From assembly GCA_024516155.1 (NCBI GenBank), contig JAJJXM010000029.1, positions 496,001 to 560,000 of the forward strand: a stretch of 64,000 nucleotides of DNA, given 5' to 3'. A program made the position numbers and the translations under genes. Source of the DNA: Pyronema omphalodes. Lineage: Eukaryota; Ascomycota; Pezizomycetes; Pezizales; Pyronemataceae. Below, in pieces: positions 1-10,462 of the stretch (its first letter is position 1; each line of letters starts with the position of its first letter). Under the pieces are notes generated by a model that worked only from the letters and a program-made list of their open reading frames with translations, did not search any database and was not told the DNA's origin.

Positions 1-1
1 C

Positions 2-2380
2 GTTGAAGCTTCTCAGGATGCCGTGGCCGAAGAATTCGTGGATTGGGTCAATTTCTACGACCCAACTCTATGGGACTCGGATCCGATAGATGTCTCCCTA
101 CAAGTCTCGTCTAATTCCGATCCTATGCCAATCGTTGAAGCACCAAGGGATAAAGGCAAGGGAAGGGAGATCTTGAGAGATGATCCGGCGGTAACGGATA
201 ATGTTGTTCCACTTACGGCGATACGGGTTCCTAAAGATGGTATCAGAGCCCCACCACCTTCGTTTGCCCAATACGACAGACTTGGGAACATTTACGACTT
301 TGCCGGACCCAGCCGTACTCCGGACGTACCGCATGACTCGTTAGCCGGTCTCAGATCTTATCTTTCCGATAGCAAGGAAGTCGAAGGGCTAAGAGCAGGA
401 CCAGTCTCAGTTCCAGAGGACGAGGGACCGGCAGAGTACGTTTACGAGGGAGAGCGTATACCCAATATCGAAGGATATCGTGATTCCTTTGCCGGGCTAC
501 AGATTCTTCGTGGTCCTTGGGATGGTTTGAGGGCTCCCCAAAATTCCATCAGCGATGATACCGGTCTTAATTCAGCGGATCAGAAGATTGTTACCGAAGA
601 GCCGGAGAGCATGGAACTTACGAATTCTTTACCAATAGCTGATGAACTCCTCGACTGGCGAGACTTCTACGATGGGGATTGGTCAGAGTCACCGCTGGTC
701 GAGTCAAACTACGACATTCAGGTACCTGCCGAGGATTCACCTGTCGAGTTATCGACGATGTTGCAACAACCAACCATTAACGCGGTGCTGACCGATCCGG
801 AGGAGCCTGAAAAATCTCAGCCCTCTATTTATGTATCAGACGACACTGGGTTCACCCTGGGTCAGAATACGATATTCGAAGAGCCAGAAATCATGGAACC
901 TTTCGACCTCTCTTCAGTTCCCGAGGAGTTTCTGAACTGGAGAAACCTATATGATCCGGATCTGATAGAGTCACCGTCGGTGGGTTCCCATACGGGTCCT
1001 GACGATTCTGTGGAGAATGCATTACTCGGGGTACCCACGGTTTCGGAGCCATCCCTTGACTACCAGCCCGTTTTGGAAGAGCCGCAATCATCACTGCCTT
1101 CAAACGATATATCACAGGATGGTCTGTTCATGTTAGATAGGAACGTCCTGTTCACTGAACCGGAAATTATGGATGCGACGGAATTTTCCCCTATTCCTGA
1201 GGGGCTCTCCAACTGGAGAGACCTGCAAGACCCTAACTGGAGAGAATCGCCGCCGGCGGGTCCTCGTACGGATTTTGACAGCTCTGCGGAGAACGTACTC
1301 ATTACAATACCCTCCAATACAGAAAACCCGTCCTTCCAGATACCACAGTTAGTCGCGGAAGTATTACCGGACAACGAAGTCCCGCTGAATAGCATTATGG
1401 TGTCCGAAGAGACAGATACAATGCTTTCTTCAGATTTGTCAGCCATCCCCGAGGAGCTCACAAATTGGCGGGACTTTTATAATCCCGATCGGATGGAGTC
1501 CTTGCCATTGGATTCCAGCATTGACTTCGAAGTACACCCTCATAATTCACCCATGGAGGTACCGCCGGTCGTCGAACAGCCTGTAGCAGAAGTTGGACCA
1601 GTCCAATCAACTCCTGTCGTGGAAGTGACGGAAGCATTAGAACTCAATCCAAGACCGAACAATGTGGACGTTTCTCATAGCAACCTCTCGCCGATTTCAC
1701 CAGAGCAACCCGATTTACAAGATCAACAGAATCCCGCTGTGTGGACACCGGAACCGATGTTCCAGGAAGACATGCATTATCTAGATATGGCGCCAATTTC
1801 GCAGGAGCTCCAAGATTGGCAAAATCACTTTGATCCAGATTTATGGGGACCGGAGCCGATAGTTCTGAGCGCGGATTTCGAAGAAGCCGCAGTTCCTCCA
1901 TCCACCGAGTTACCAATAATATCTCAAGATCCCGAAGTTAAAGTTGGATCCGTTGATGTACCAACGCTCCTTGAGGAATCAGTAGCTACGACACCGGAGC
2001 CTATGATAGAAACTCCCACAGACTTAGGTAGTGTCTCTTCCTTTTCAGTTCTCCAAGAGATGCCTGTTTTGGGGCCGACGGTACCTGAAGTTGAAGTGTT
2101 GGTCAAGCCCTTGAGCAGCACCCCTATGACCAAGGAGTTGCCACACGACAATCTTTATGGAAATGTTCCGGAAAACTTGTACAGGTCGGAAACCTCGAGA
2201 ACCCGCCCCCACTTCAACACAAAGATTCGCAAGTGCAACCCGATACGTCAAGGGTTGATGGGCTATGAAATTGATTTTGATTGCATCGGGGACGATGTTC
2301 TCCTACCTGAGGAACTCAACGACTGGCGAGATAGTCTGGACCCAAAGCTTTGGAGTTCAGAATCTTTCCCCAGCACATAG
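2..2380 (+). CDS. Repetitive acidic protein with WRDFYDP-type repeats, 5' end missing
   Basis: The frame is already open at base 2, so the real start lies left of the window; a GTG at base 23 is only an internal codon. About 792 codons remain, ending in TAG. The product is acidic and rich in Pro, Ser and Glu. It carries a motif of about 20 residues at least seven times, with core [L/F]xxWRDFYDPDxWES: near residues 2-25, 206-228, then PEEFLNWRNLYDPD, PEGLSNWRDLQDPN, PEELTNWRDFYNPD, SQELQDWQNHFDPD, and PEELNDWRDSLDPK at the C-terminus. Spacers repeat phrases such as EEPEIMEP. No catalytic motif or membrane segment is visible. I do not recognise the family. The next plus-strand gene also encodes an acidic, Trp-containing repeat protein, so the two may be related in role, but that is inference. 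Confidence 0.8.
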   Translation, partial: VEASQDAVAEEFVDWVNFYDPTLWDSDPIDVSLQVSSNSDPMPIVEAPRDKGKGREILRDDPAVTDNVVPLTAIRVPKDGIRAPPPSFAQYDRLGNIYDFAGPSRTPDVPHDSLAGLRSYLSDSKEVEGLRAGPVSVPEDEGPAEYVYEGERIPNIEGYRDSFAGLQILRGPWDGLRAPQNSISDDTGLNSADQKIVTEEPESMELTNSLPIADELLDWRDFYDGDWSESPLVESNYDIQVPAEDSPVELSTMLQQPTINAVLTDPEEPEKSQPSIYVSDDTGFTLGQNTIFEEPEIMEPFDLSSVPEEFLNWRNLYDPDLIESPSVGSHTGPDDSVENALLGVPTVSEPSLDYQPVLEEPQSSLPSNDISQDGLFMLDRNVLFTEPEIMDATEFSPIPEGLSNWRDLQDPNWRESPPAGPRTDFDSSAENVLITIPSNTENPSFQIPQLVAEVLPDNEVPLNSIMVSEETDTMLSSDLSAIPEELTNWRDFYNPDRMESLPLDSSIDFEVHPHNSPMEVPPVVEQPVAEVGPVQSTPVVEVTEALELNPRPNNVDVSHSNLSPISPEQPDLQDQQNPAVWTPEPMFQEDMHYLDMAPISQELQDWQNHFDPDLWGPEPIVLSADFEEAAVPPSTELPIISQDPEVKVGSVDVPTLLEESVATTPEPMIETPTDLGSVSSFSVLQEMPVLGPTVPEVEVLVKPLSSTPMTKELPHDNLYGNVPENLYRSETSRTRPHFNTKIRKCNPIRQGLMGYEIDFDCIGDDVLLPEELNDWRDSLDPKLWSSESFPST

Positions 2381-2436
2381 ATACTGATACTAAGGCTGTC
2401 TTTACTCTGATGGTTGGGGATTGTATTTGAACTTCA

Positions 2437-2681
2437 GGTGTTAGGCGTTTTAGGCGTTTTAGGTGTTTTAGGTGTTTTAGGTGTTTTAGGTGTTTTAGGT
2501 GTTTTAGGTGTTTTAGGTGTTTTAGGTGTTTTAGGTGTTTTAGGTGTTTTAGGTGTTTTAGGTGTTTTAGGTGTTTTAGGTGTTTTAGGTGTTTTAGGTG
2601 TTTTAGGTGTTTTAGGTGTTTTAGGTGTTTTAGGTGTTTTAGGTGTTTTAGGTGTTTTAGGTGTTTTAGGTGTTTTAGGTG
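2437..2681. repeat. 9-bp minisatellite (GTTTTAGGT)n, about 27 copies
   Basis: An almost perfect tandem array of the 9-mer GTTTTAGGT starts 57 bp after the stop codon of the preceding gene. Only the first units differ (GTGTTAGGC, GTTTTAGGC). Because the unit is a multiple of three, every frame stays open on both strands (VLG, HLK and TPK repeats), so the ORFs over it are artefacts. The array probably lies in the 3' UTR of the upstream gene. Confidence 0.95.
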
Positions 2682-3845
2682 TTTTTGTAGTGTCCATGAG
2701 GTTTTTTCAGTTGAGAATATATACCGGATGGGATTTGGAAAACTGTTGGCAGCGTTGGAAGGAATTGCTTTATTTTGTAGATTCGAATTGTTTTTATCCA
2801 AGCATACCAGGCTGTGACTTTTAAAAAAGTAGGTTGTGTCGGCGGTTTTGGGGCACTGTATCTTCCCCTAATTATTAGTTTATATAGATAATAGAAGATA
2901 CTTGAACCTCTAATATTTCTGGATCCTCTGATTCTCCGGTGTAGAAAGTTTTCGGTCGAATTGATAGATATATATGCCGAAAAGTGATCGAAAAGTGAAA
3001 ACGATGAAGAAGTGTAGCCCAGTTTTATAAAACCTTCAGAAATGCAGTAGCTGAGTAACCTGAGTATCCATGCGTGTCTGAGACTTTCTCAAGGCTGTTT
3101 AAAGTGACATTAATTAATCTCTTCGGCCTGTTGAGCTGTAACCTGCAACTAGGCCTCGTCAGTGGATAGAAATCTGAACAGCGGGGTTTAATCCGGAAAA
3201 GCAATTATCCCCTCAGTGTCCACAGCGCTCATAGCACACAATTCTCTGTAGAATATTTGAAAGGCAATAGCCCACCGTTCATATTAATCACCGGTAACCG
3301 AAGTTTAATCTGGTAGACATTTTCTGTTGGGATGGGCTCTGGAGCGCGGAGAAGGAGCTGTGGAGTAGAGAGATGGAGTTTGTCTCAGGTGGGACCAATC
3401 ACGATGCTATAGCTCCGGAGGTGTGACTACACGTGATCTCGAGTGACATGGAAGAATAATTACTGAGCTGCATGTCGCCTTTGCGTAAGGATTTGGTGAA
3501 CAAAATTAACAGAGAATTAGGCTTGATATCTTCAGCTTCACGAGCGGGAAGTTTATCACTGCCACGAAAACTGCAAGCTCAAAAACTGTAACATGGAAAA
3601 AGATATTACGACCCCCGAGTAAACTTTCAGATTTCGAGATGGATTTACTGAATCTGCATACCTGAATGAGGAAGTGTTCTAAAGCAAGTGCATTGATTTG
3701 TGGCTTCTCTCTAAATGGATGACGCACCTACAACCGTGAATTAGAAGCCGTGAACCGGTGATTGTGGCAGCTGTTTTCTGGCCATGACGGCCCGAAAAAA
3801 AGGACAGGCAGAGATAGCAGTCACAGCCAAAGCTGTGGCTGGCCG
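2682..3845. other. Intergenic region
   Basis: This is AT-rich sequence between two co-directional genes. It has no ORF with coding character and no recognisable RNA gene. The right part should hold the promoter of the secreted protein gene. Confidence 0.6.
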
Positions 3846-3853
3846 TTTAAATA
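3846..3853 (+). promoter_or_regulatory. TATA-like box upstream of the secreted repeat protein gene
   Basis: TTTAAATA lies about 135 bp upstream of the ATG at 3988 and is followed by a pyrimidine-rich stretch, as in many fungal promoters. The assignment rests only on position and composition. Confidence 0.3.
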
Positions 3854-3987
3854 CCCTCTCTCCTGTCTTCCCACTACCCAACCTTCTGACTGCTGGTATT
3901 TGCTTTAGGAAAAAAAAAACCCCACCTAATCCTAACCGAAGTTTCATAAATCTTTTGTCATTTTATACATCTAAAAAGGCCTCAAAA

Positions 3988-6186
3988 ATGAAATTGACGC
4001 GCAATTTCCTATTTTGCGTCGCCTTATCTAGAGCCGCGATTGCTGCCCCTGTAACCACCCCTCCTGGCCCTGGAACCCACCATTCTCCTGTCCCTCAGAT
4101 TGCTACCTATGATGATGGCCATGCAACCCCCGAGATTGGAGAATACTATGGTATGACTCAACATCCCTAAAATCATGGGTATGGTAAACTCACTAACATG
4201 TCGTCTTCGCTAGACTCTTCCATCCACTCAATCTACCAAGTTCACCAAAAAGGAGAGGTTTTTATTCCTCCTGTTGTGAACGAGATAGTGGAAAGTCCTC
4301 ACTACGCTGGATCCTCTGAAGTTACGGATTTTGACAACGAGGTTGTTCTCTCGGCTCTTCATTCCACTGTGCTCTCTCCTCCAATTGACGAGGAGTATTT
4401 CGACATCCCCTCCGTTGTAGATTCCTCGCCATCTGAAATTCTCTCCAATGATAACGAGCCTGCTGCCACTGTCTCGCGTATCTCCAAGCGCCAGGCATAT
4501 GGTTACTCTAGAATGTCTGGCTGGAACTCATCTCCTACGGCTGAGTCACCTACTTGGGGCGAGGCATGGGGTTCATTGACATCCACTATTAGCAGCGCTT
4601 GGGATTCCACGAAGAGTGCCTGGGACTCTACCAAGAGCTGGTGGCAGGGCGACAACTATGCAAATGCCGAGACGTCTCCTATCGCTATTGTTGAGCCTAC
4701 GACCGGTTTTACTGCTATCGAGCCTGTGGTTCCTGCTACTCCGGCGAATGGAGGACTTTGGGATTCAGTCAAGGAATTGTGGAAGGGCGACACTGCGGCT
4801 GCTCCTGTTGTTTCCGTTCCCGATCTTGCTGCTTCCCCACCTCCTCCACCTGACACGAATACTGGAATTTGGGCCTCTGTTAAGAACTGGTGGAGTGGTG
4901 ATTCTGCTACTGCATCACCGGCAGCTCTCGATATCCCCTTGGTTCCCGAGATTCCCGAGGAGCCTAAGAACAGTAACAGCGAATGGTCCTGGCTTTCCGC
5001 AGCCAAGAACTGGTGGAAGGGCAATGAATCACCAGAGATGGCGATCCCTGAAATTCCTATTCCGGATATCGATCTCCCCATTCCCAACTTCGAGACCACT
5101 GATCTTACGGGCTCAATGAACGAGATGCCTGCGATGCCTGCACCCCCGGAGATTGCACCTCCTGAGATTCCATTCTCGTCTGAGAACTTGGATATACCTT
5201 TACCTTCAGTCGACACTCTTCCAGCTGCAGAGATTGATTATTTGGAAAATCAAGATGAGGATGGTCAGTCGGTTTGGGTGCATAAGCCAGAGGTTCTCTG
5301 GACTATCGACGAGGATGGTACGCCCATATGGCTTGGAGATCCAGCTCTTGGGGAGTGGATTGTAAATGATTATAACCTCGAGGCCCCACCTAAACGTGTG
5401 AGTGAGTACGCGGGATGGTTCGACTCTTGGATGGCAAAGCAGATCGAGATGGAGGATATGGCTACTGCGGAAAGGATTCAGAGGATGAGTGAGTCTTTGC
5501 CTGATACCGATTCTCCACCTATGCTTGAACAACCCGACGAAGGCTACACCTCCAACAATGACCTTTCCACGGTAGCTGTAATTACCGATCAACCACCCAA
5601 CGTTGTCGATAACGGCTTTGTTCCCTTTTCCGAAAGCTCAGCGCCACCCATTACCTCTCCCACAATCGTTCACCACGCATCATCGGCAGAAAACCTCGAC
5701 TATGACGAGTACGATCAGGAGAGCATTCGCAGCTTTGATTTCTCCCACAGCGACAACTCTGATTTCGTTCGGTCTACCTATGACTCTGATTCATCTTTCG
5801 CATCCGAGTTCCCCGACTCCTTTATCTATGGCCTCGATTCCAAACTCCCGTCCCTCGATTACAAGAGAAACTCCTTTTTCGATGCTGATTCCATCTTGAG
5901 CGATGATCATAACTGGCCTAAGTCTGCTTCCCCCATAAAAGTCGGAGAGGTATTACCAGACGACGAGCTGCCTGATGCCTACGATCCTTACGATGTGCCG
6001 GTGCGTGGGTTCATCCCCATTCCTCCTTCCACAAACGAGCTCTTCGGCTGGGATACAGAGTCAGATTCTATTACCAACTCTGATTACGGTTTATCCTCGC
6101 TTCAATCTGTTAGAGATTATGCGTCCTCCATTCGTTCAACCGAGTCTGCAGCCTACGGATCAGATGTTTACCTACAGCTTGACTGA
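3988..6186 (+). CDS. Secreted acidic protein with W-x-S-x-K-x-WW-x-GD repeats
   Basis: There are two exons, 3988-4150 and 4214-6186. The 63-nt intron has donor GTATGA, branch CACTAAC and acceptor TAG. The predicted product is 711 aa. The start is chosen because it gives a typical signal peptide (MKLTRNFLFCVALSRAAIAA) with likely cleavage before AP. The N-terminal half carries four copies of a Trp/Lys module: AWDSTKSWWQGD, LWDSVKELWKGD, IWASVKNWWSGD and WLSAAKNWWKGN. They are separated by Pro-rich linkers of PEIP/PIPD type. The C-terminal half is acidic, with Ser/Asp-rich stretches. Lys-Arg pairs occur in SKRQAYGYS, PPKRVSEYAG and DYKRNSFFD, possible Kex2 sites. There is no catalytic motif and I do not recognise the family. 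Secretion is well supported; a role at the cell surface or towards a host is inference. Confidence 0.8.
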
Positions 6187-7020
6187 GTAGACGGTTGGTT
6201 TGGAGGTGGAAGTTTAGTTTAATTGTTTGTTTTCTTTTCTTTTTGTTTTCGTTTTCAATGTTTTCGCTTCGATGTTTTGGCATTCGATTATTTGTCTGGG
6301 GCTGAGTATAGCAGCTCTTTGATTGAAGGGTTTTAGTTACCGGGTGGATGATGTTAATAGCGATCTCGGTGCAGATGTCGGATTTGCTTTTGGTTTAATT
6401 ATCCAGTCATTTATATATCAAGATAGTGTTTAATTTTATTTTAATGTATGTATATTTATCAGAAAATGCAGAAATAATAAACAGCTTTCTCACGAACACG
6501 TTGAAAGAAACTCTGGAATTACATTTTATGACAATGACCCTTGAAACAATCACTCACCGCCGACCAGATAAACGTCTAGCAAGGATTCTTGATCCTGATA
6601 CAGGAAACAATAGAACTTCCTAATATTTCATCAAATAGAAATCCTCTCGAATTCAAGTTTATCCATGCAAATCTCTGCCTATAAGCATCACCTGATCCGA
6701 TCATAGCACGTCATGCATTTGCATAGTCTGAATTGGGCTTCCATCCTCCATGTCTCACACCAAACTTCCGCCTTGCACTACGTAGCTCCTGATGCATACA
6801 TCGATGGAACTGAAGCAAACAGCGGTATGAAACCCTAGGACCAAGGTAGATATGACTCATTTTCCATGTTCCTAATTGTCCTGCACACGCCATCACTCAG
6901 CGTTATGGGCGGCCTCTCCTGAACCAATCCCCTGATCAACCCGACTCCCCGGTCATCTCACTCTGCCAAGCTTTCTACTATGAATTTCTCTGGAATCATC
7001 ACTTCGGATTCCGTGCCCGC
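6187..7020. other. Intergenic region, 3' flank of the secreted protein gene
   Basis: T-rich sequence follows the stop codon and grades into unremarkable AT-rich DNA. Short ORFs here have no coding character. Confidence 0.5.
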
Positions 7021-7178
7021 GCGCGCTTAACACTAACCCCACTCGCCTTCTTTCTTCTGAGACAATGGCTGCGGTTCGACCTCCAGTTTTTCTTCCTCTG
7101 CGCGCTTAACACTAACCCCACTCGCCTTCTTTCTTCTGAGACAATGGCTGCGGTTCGACCTCCAGTTTTTCTTCCTCT
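7021..7178. repeat. Perfect 79-bp tandem duplication
   Basis: Bases 7021-7099 and 7100-7178 appear identical. Each unit starts GCGCGCTTAACACTAACC and contains ACAATGGCTGCGGTTCGACC. Two copies lie head to tail in a non-coding, pyrimidine-rich region. Complete identity points to a recent duplication. Confidence 0.9.
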
Positions 7179-8984
7179 TCCCTTTTGTCTCTTATGTACT
7201 CTGTGATCTTAAAGACGCCTTTTTTATCCCTGGAGGATAAAGACAACCTTTGCCAATACTTTTTGTTTTTGCTTCTGTTCTTTCTTCGCTGCGGATTTCA
7301 AAAGTGGCAGTTGAACTTTAGGACTCCTCTCTTATGCCCTTTCTCCCCTCCCGGCTCCTTTTTTCTCTGTTTCTTCCCCTATATCAAAGTATCCTGCTTC
7401 CTTTCTTTACATGACGTCCAGGAAGCCACTTAGCTCTCCTCTTGCTCCGTTTTCCCTTCCTTCCCTCTCCTTCTTTCCCCTCCTGACTTACCCTTCCCCT
7501 CGTCTTCGTTTCTTTCTTTACCTCCTACTTCTCTTCCTGACTTGCCGTCTTCTTTGCTGAAGCTCAGAGATGTTTCCAATGGCTCTGCCTTTTTTTTTAA
7601 CGTGAGTAAGCAACAAAACATACTTTCTTGAGATATGTTTATCAACTAATTAATTCCCGAGTGCTAATTTCAATCACCTACACATTTCATAAACTCCCGA
7701 TGAGTGTTTTGACGGTACCTGTAAGCATCCAACGGGTATTTCAGAAACTTCAAAACCGACACACCTGCAGGATACGGCTGACGAACTTGTCACTGGTCGG
7801 GGAATAATAAGTCTACTCTGTTCACAGTTCCAGAGGGTATCTAATATCACCGAATGTGGTGCTATGGAGTGCAGATTCTCAAAATTCATGGACTGTTGAA
7901 AGAACTGGGAGGGAAAGGAGAACGGTTCATCTATGGCATTGGCAAGGGTGTTCTAGCGATAGAATAGTGTACATAATCCTAGTCTGATATGATACTTTGA
8001 ATATGTTAATATTGCAAGGATATCGTAACCTCGGAATTATGGTTATGCGAATGACGCATCATGATGCTGAGGGGTTTTTCGGTATGATGTTATGATTTAG
8101 AATTTCATTAAATTTCGAGGGGAAGGATTTCAGTAACAGTTGTGCTGGTAGGTATGATTGTTATAATACTGTAGCATCATTATGTAATTCTTTTTAGGCG
8201 AGTTTATCAGCGATGACGATTTTGGCGACAAAAGCCTCTCAGGAGCTACTCAGTCGATGAAGCCAGAGCGTAGTCTCAGCGAAAAAAATAAAAAACCAAT
8301 ATATTGCTGAACGATAAATAAAAGAAAAGACAATAAAATTGTTACTATGAAAGATGCGAAATGTATCTATGTGCGCGTTCTCGCGCTTATAATGGAGTAA
8401 ATGAACCAATTTAACCGCGCACTGGTGCAATTTGCAACCCGGCCATGACAACAACCTCATCAGTACCCTCGCTCTCAAGTTATCCCTTACCAAAAAATTC
8501 AAAACAAATCCAATAAAAACGAATGAATGCAAATTAAGCAAAAGTAAAAACATATGAAATTTCTTAGACTTCTGTTGCGATAACTGATAATGATAATAAT
8601 AAAACCAATACAGAAAAGTAAAGATGCAACAAAAATAACTAGTAGTAGACTTAAGAAAAACTGAAACAAAGGAAATAAATGTTGTGTAAAGTTGTAATAC
8701 AGTAAACAAATCTGTAAACATATCCCTCCCTGAATTTCCAATATCCCGCTGGATCTTTGTTCCTTGGGTAGCCAGAATAGCTTTAACCCCTCCCACACAT
8801 TGCCATTGCCATTGCCATTCCTCCATGTCATTCCTAATATCTCTCGACCTGCTAACGTTGCTTCGTTGACCGGTGCCATATATCCTCCCATCTGTTCCAG
8901 ATTCCGTGTATACCTTCCTCGCCCCATTTCCTCCCCATCGATCTACCTCTCTTCTCGACCCCCTCTCGCCAGCCCTGGTACACC
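7179..8984. other. Intergenic region downstream of HAP3
   Basis: The left part (7190-7560) is strongly pyrimidine-rich on the plus strand. The right part (8240-8760) is AT-rich and probably holds the HAP3 3' UTR. Minus-strand ORFs here translate to Phe/Tyr/Ile-rich sequence typical of AT-rich non-coding DNA. Confidence 0.5.
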
Positions 8985-10462
8985 TTAGTACCCCCGGCTT
9001 CCTCCCCCATTGACACCCGCCAATCCATCGATGCCCTGATCGTAGTACCCGTTCCCGACCTGAATCTGTTGCTGTTGCTGCTGTTGTTGTTGGATCGTAT
9101 GACCATTGCCATTCACATCTCCGTCCATTCTCGGGGGTGTCAACGTCTGATTTGTTGACCCTGGTACTGAGCCGTTTGCTGTAGATGGCCTCTGGGTTGA
9201 GGATGCTGATAAGCCTGATGGTGGGGCCCCGGAACCTGTTGTGGGAGCTGCTGCGGGAGCTGCTGATGGTGCGACACCCCCGGAACCTGAGGGACCTGAG
9301 GGACCGGCGCTTGTGGCCCGCTGCTGCTGGTTGTTCCCCCCGCCGCTGCCGCCCTCGGATTGGTTCCTCTGAGATTGCGACTTCCCATACCGATCAATTG
9401 GGGTGTTCAACGTTTTGCTTTATAAATTTGCGGGGGACGATGGTTGGATATAATGATAGATGTTTTGAGAAAACATATGAAACCTCCATAGGAGGGTGTA
9501 AAATAGGTGAAAGGGATGGGCTAGGATAGAATAAGGAGAAAATCAGGGGGGTGCTTACTTCGCGGTACTTGGCGAGATAGATCTTGAGTGCTTCGGCGTA
9601 ATTTTCGAAGCCCAGGGACGTCATGGCAAAAAGGATGTCTTCGCCGTTGACGGTTTTGCGCTTTTCCTGTTGACATTTCTCGGATGCTTGATGGTGTTAG
9701 CAGGCTACGTTTTACATTTTGTTGATATGGTTGAGGTTATTTGGTGTGGTATGGGCCCGGGTTCACAAGAAAAAAACGACTTCTTAAGAGAAGTATCGAA
9801 CTTCCACTGGCGGGCCCCAGTTGTCCTTGGTGAAGAAATCATGGACAAGACGTACCTTCGCTCGTAATGAAGGAGATGAACTCGGAGACACACTCCTGCA
9901 TACATTCCTTTGCTTCCTTGGCAATTTTTGCGTTCTCGGGTAAAGCAGTTTTCATGATGCGCGCGACTGGAGCAAAGTTTCCAATGTCAGTGTCTGCTAG
10001 TGGAGATGTTGGTGGGGTAAATCGTTGCATGGTGAATAAACAAAACAAAATAAAGGCAATAGGGTATTAAGTGAGAGATCGATGTGGTTGGCGTTGGCGT
10101 CTGTCAAATAACGGAGCATATGTGGGCCGTGTTGGTGTCCCGTTTGTGGGTGCTGGTAAGTTTTGACGTTGCTTCGACGATCCCCACAACTTCATAGGGC
10201 CACAAACGAACCATATATAAAGTATGTTGCATGGGGGGGTATATTTTTCCAAAAACCAGCAAATAAAAGATGACAGGTACAACATACCATTTGCGATGGG
10301 TAGCCATCTGTCCTGCTCTTTGACCTCAAAATCAAACACAGGTTGTTGTTGAGCTTCTTGGGTTCCTCTATCCATGAGCTCCTGGTGATCCTGTTCGTCG
10401 GTTGACTGTTCTCGTTCTCCGACTTCCTGCTCCAGTTCCTTTGTGGGAGAAGCGGACATCAT
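8985..10462 (-). CDS. HAP3: CCAAT-binding factor subunit HAP3 / NF-YB (HapC)
   Basis: This histone-fold subunit of the heterotrimeric CCAAT-binding complex pairs with HAP5/NF-YC and acts in the nucleus. Exons: 10462-10288, 9966-9856, 9686-9559 and 9380-8985; predicted 269 aa. The conserved core runs over the first three junctions: [73 protein letters not shown], ending [11 protein letters not shown]. The last acceptor (GGGAAG, giving YRE-SQSQRN) was chosen because it keeps frame with the strong GTAAGC donor; the nearer AAG acceptor hits a stop. The C-terminal 130 residues are low complexity (Gly, Ser, Pro, Ala) with a Gln run and end GGGSRGY. Two Met codons are adjacent at the start (10462 and 10459). 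Introns of 321, 169 and 178 nt are long for this window. Confidence 0.93.

Noticed and set aside
2316..2824. ORFs of 87-161 codons on both strands around the 9-bp array
   Set aside because: They are pure VLG, HLK or PKT repeats created by a 9-bp unit that keeps all frames open.
8239..8927. Minus-strand ORFs of 195 and 142 codons after HAP3
   Set aside because: AT-rich 3' flank translating to Phe/Tyr/Ile/Ser runs, with no family features and overlapping in two frames.
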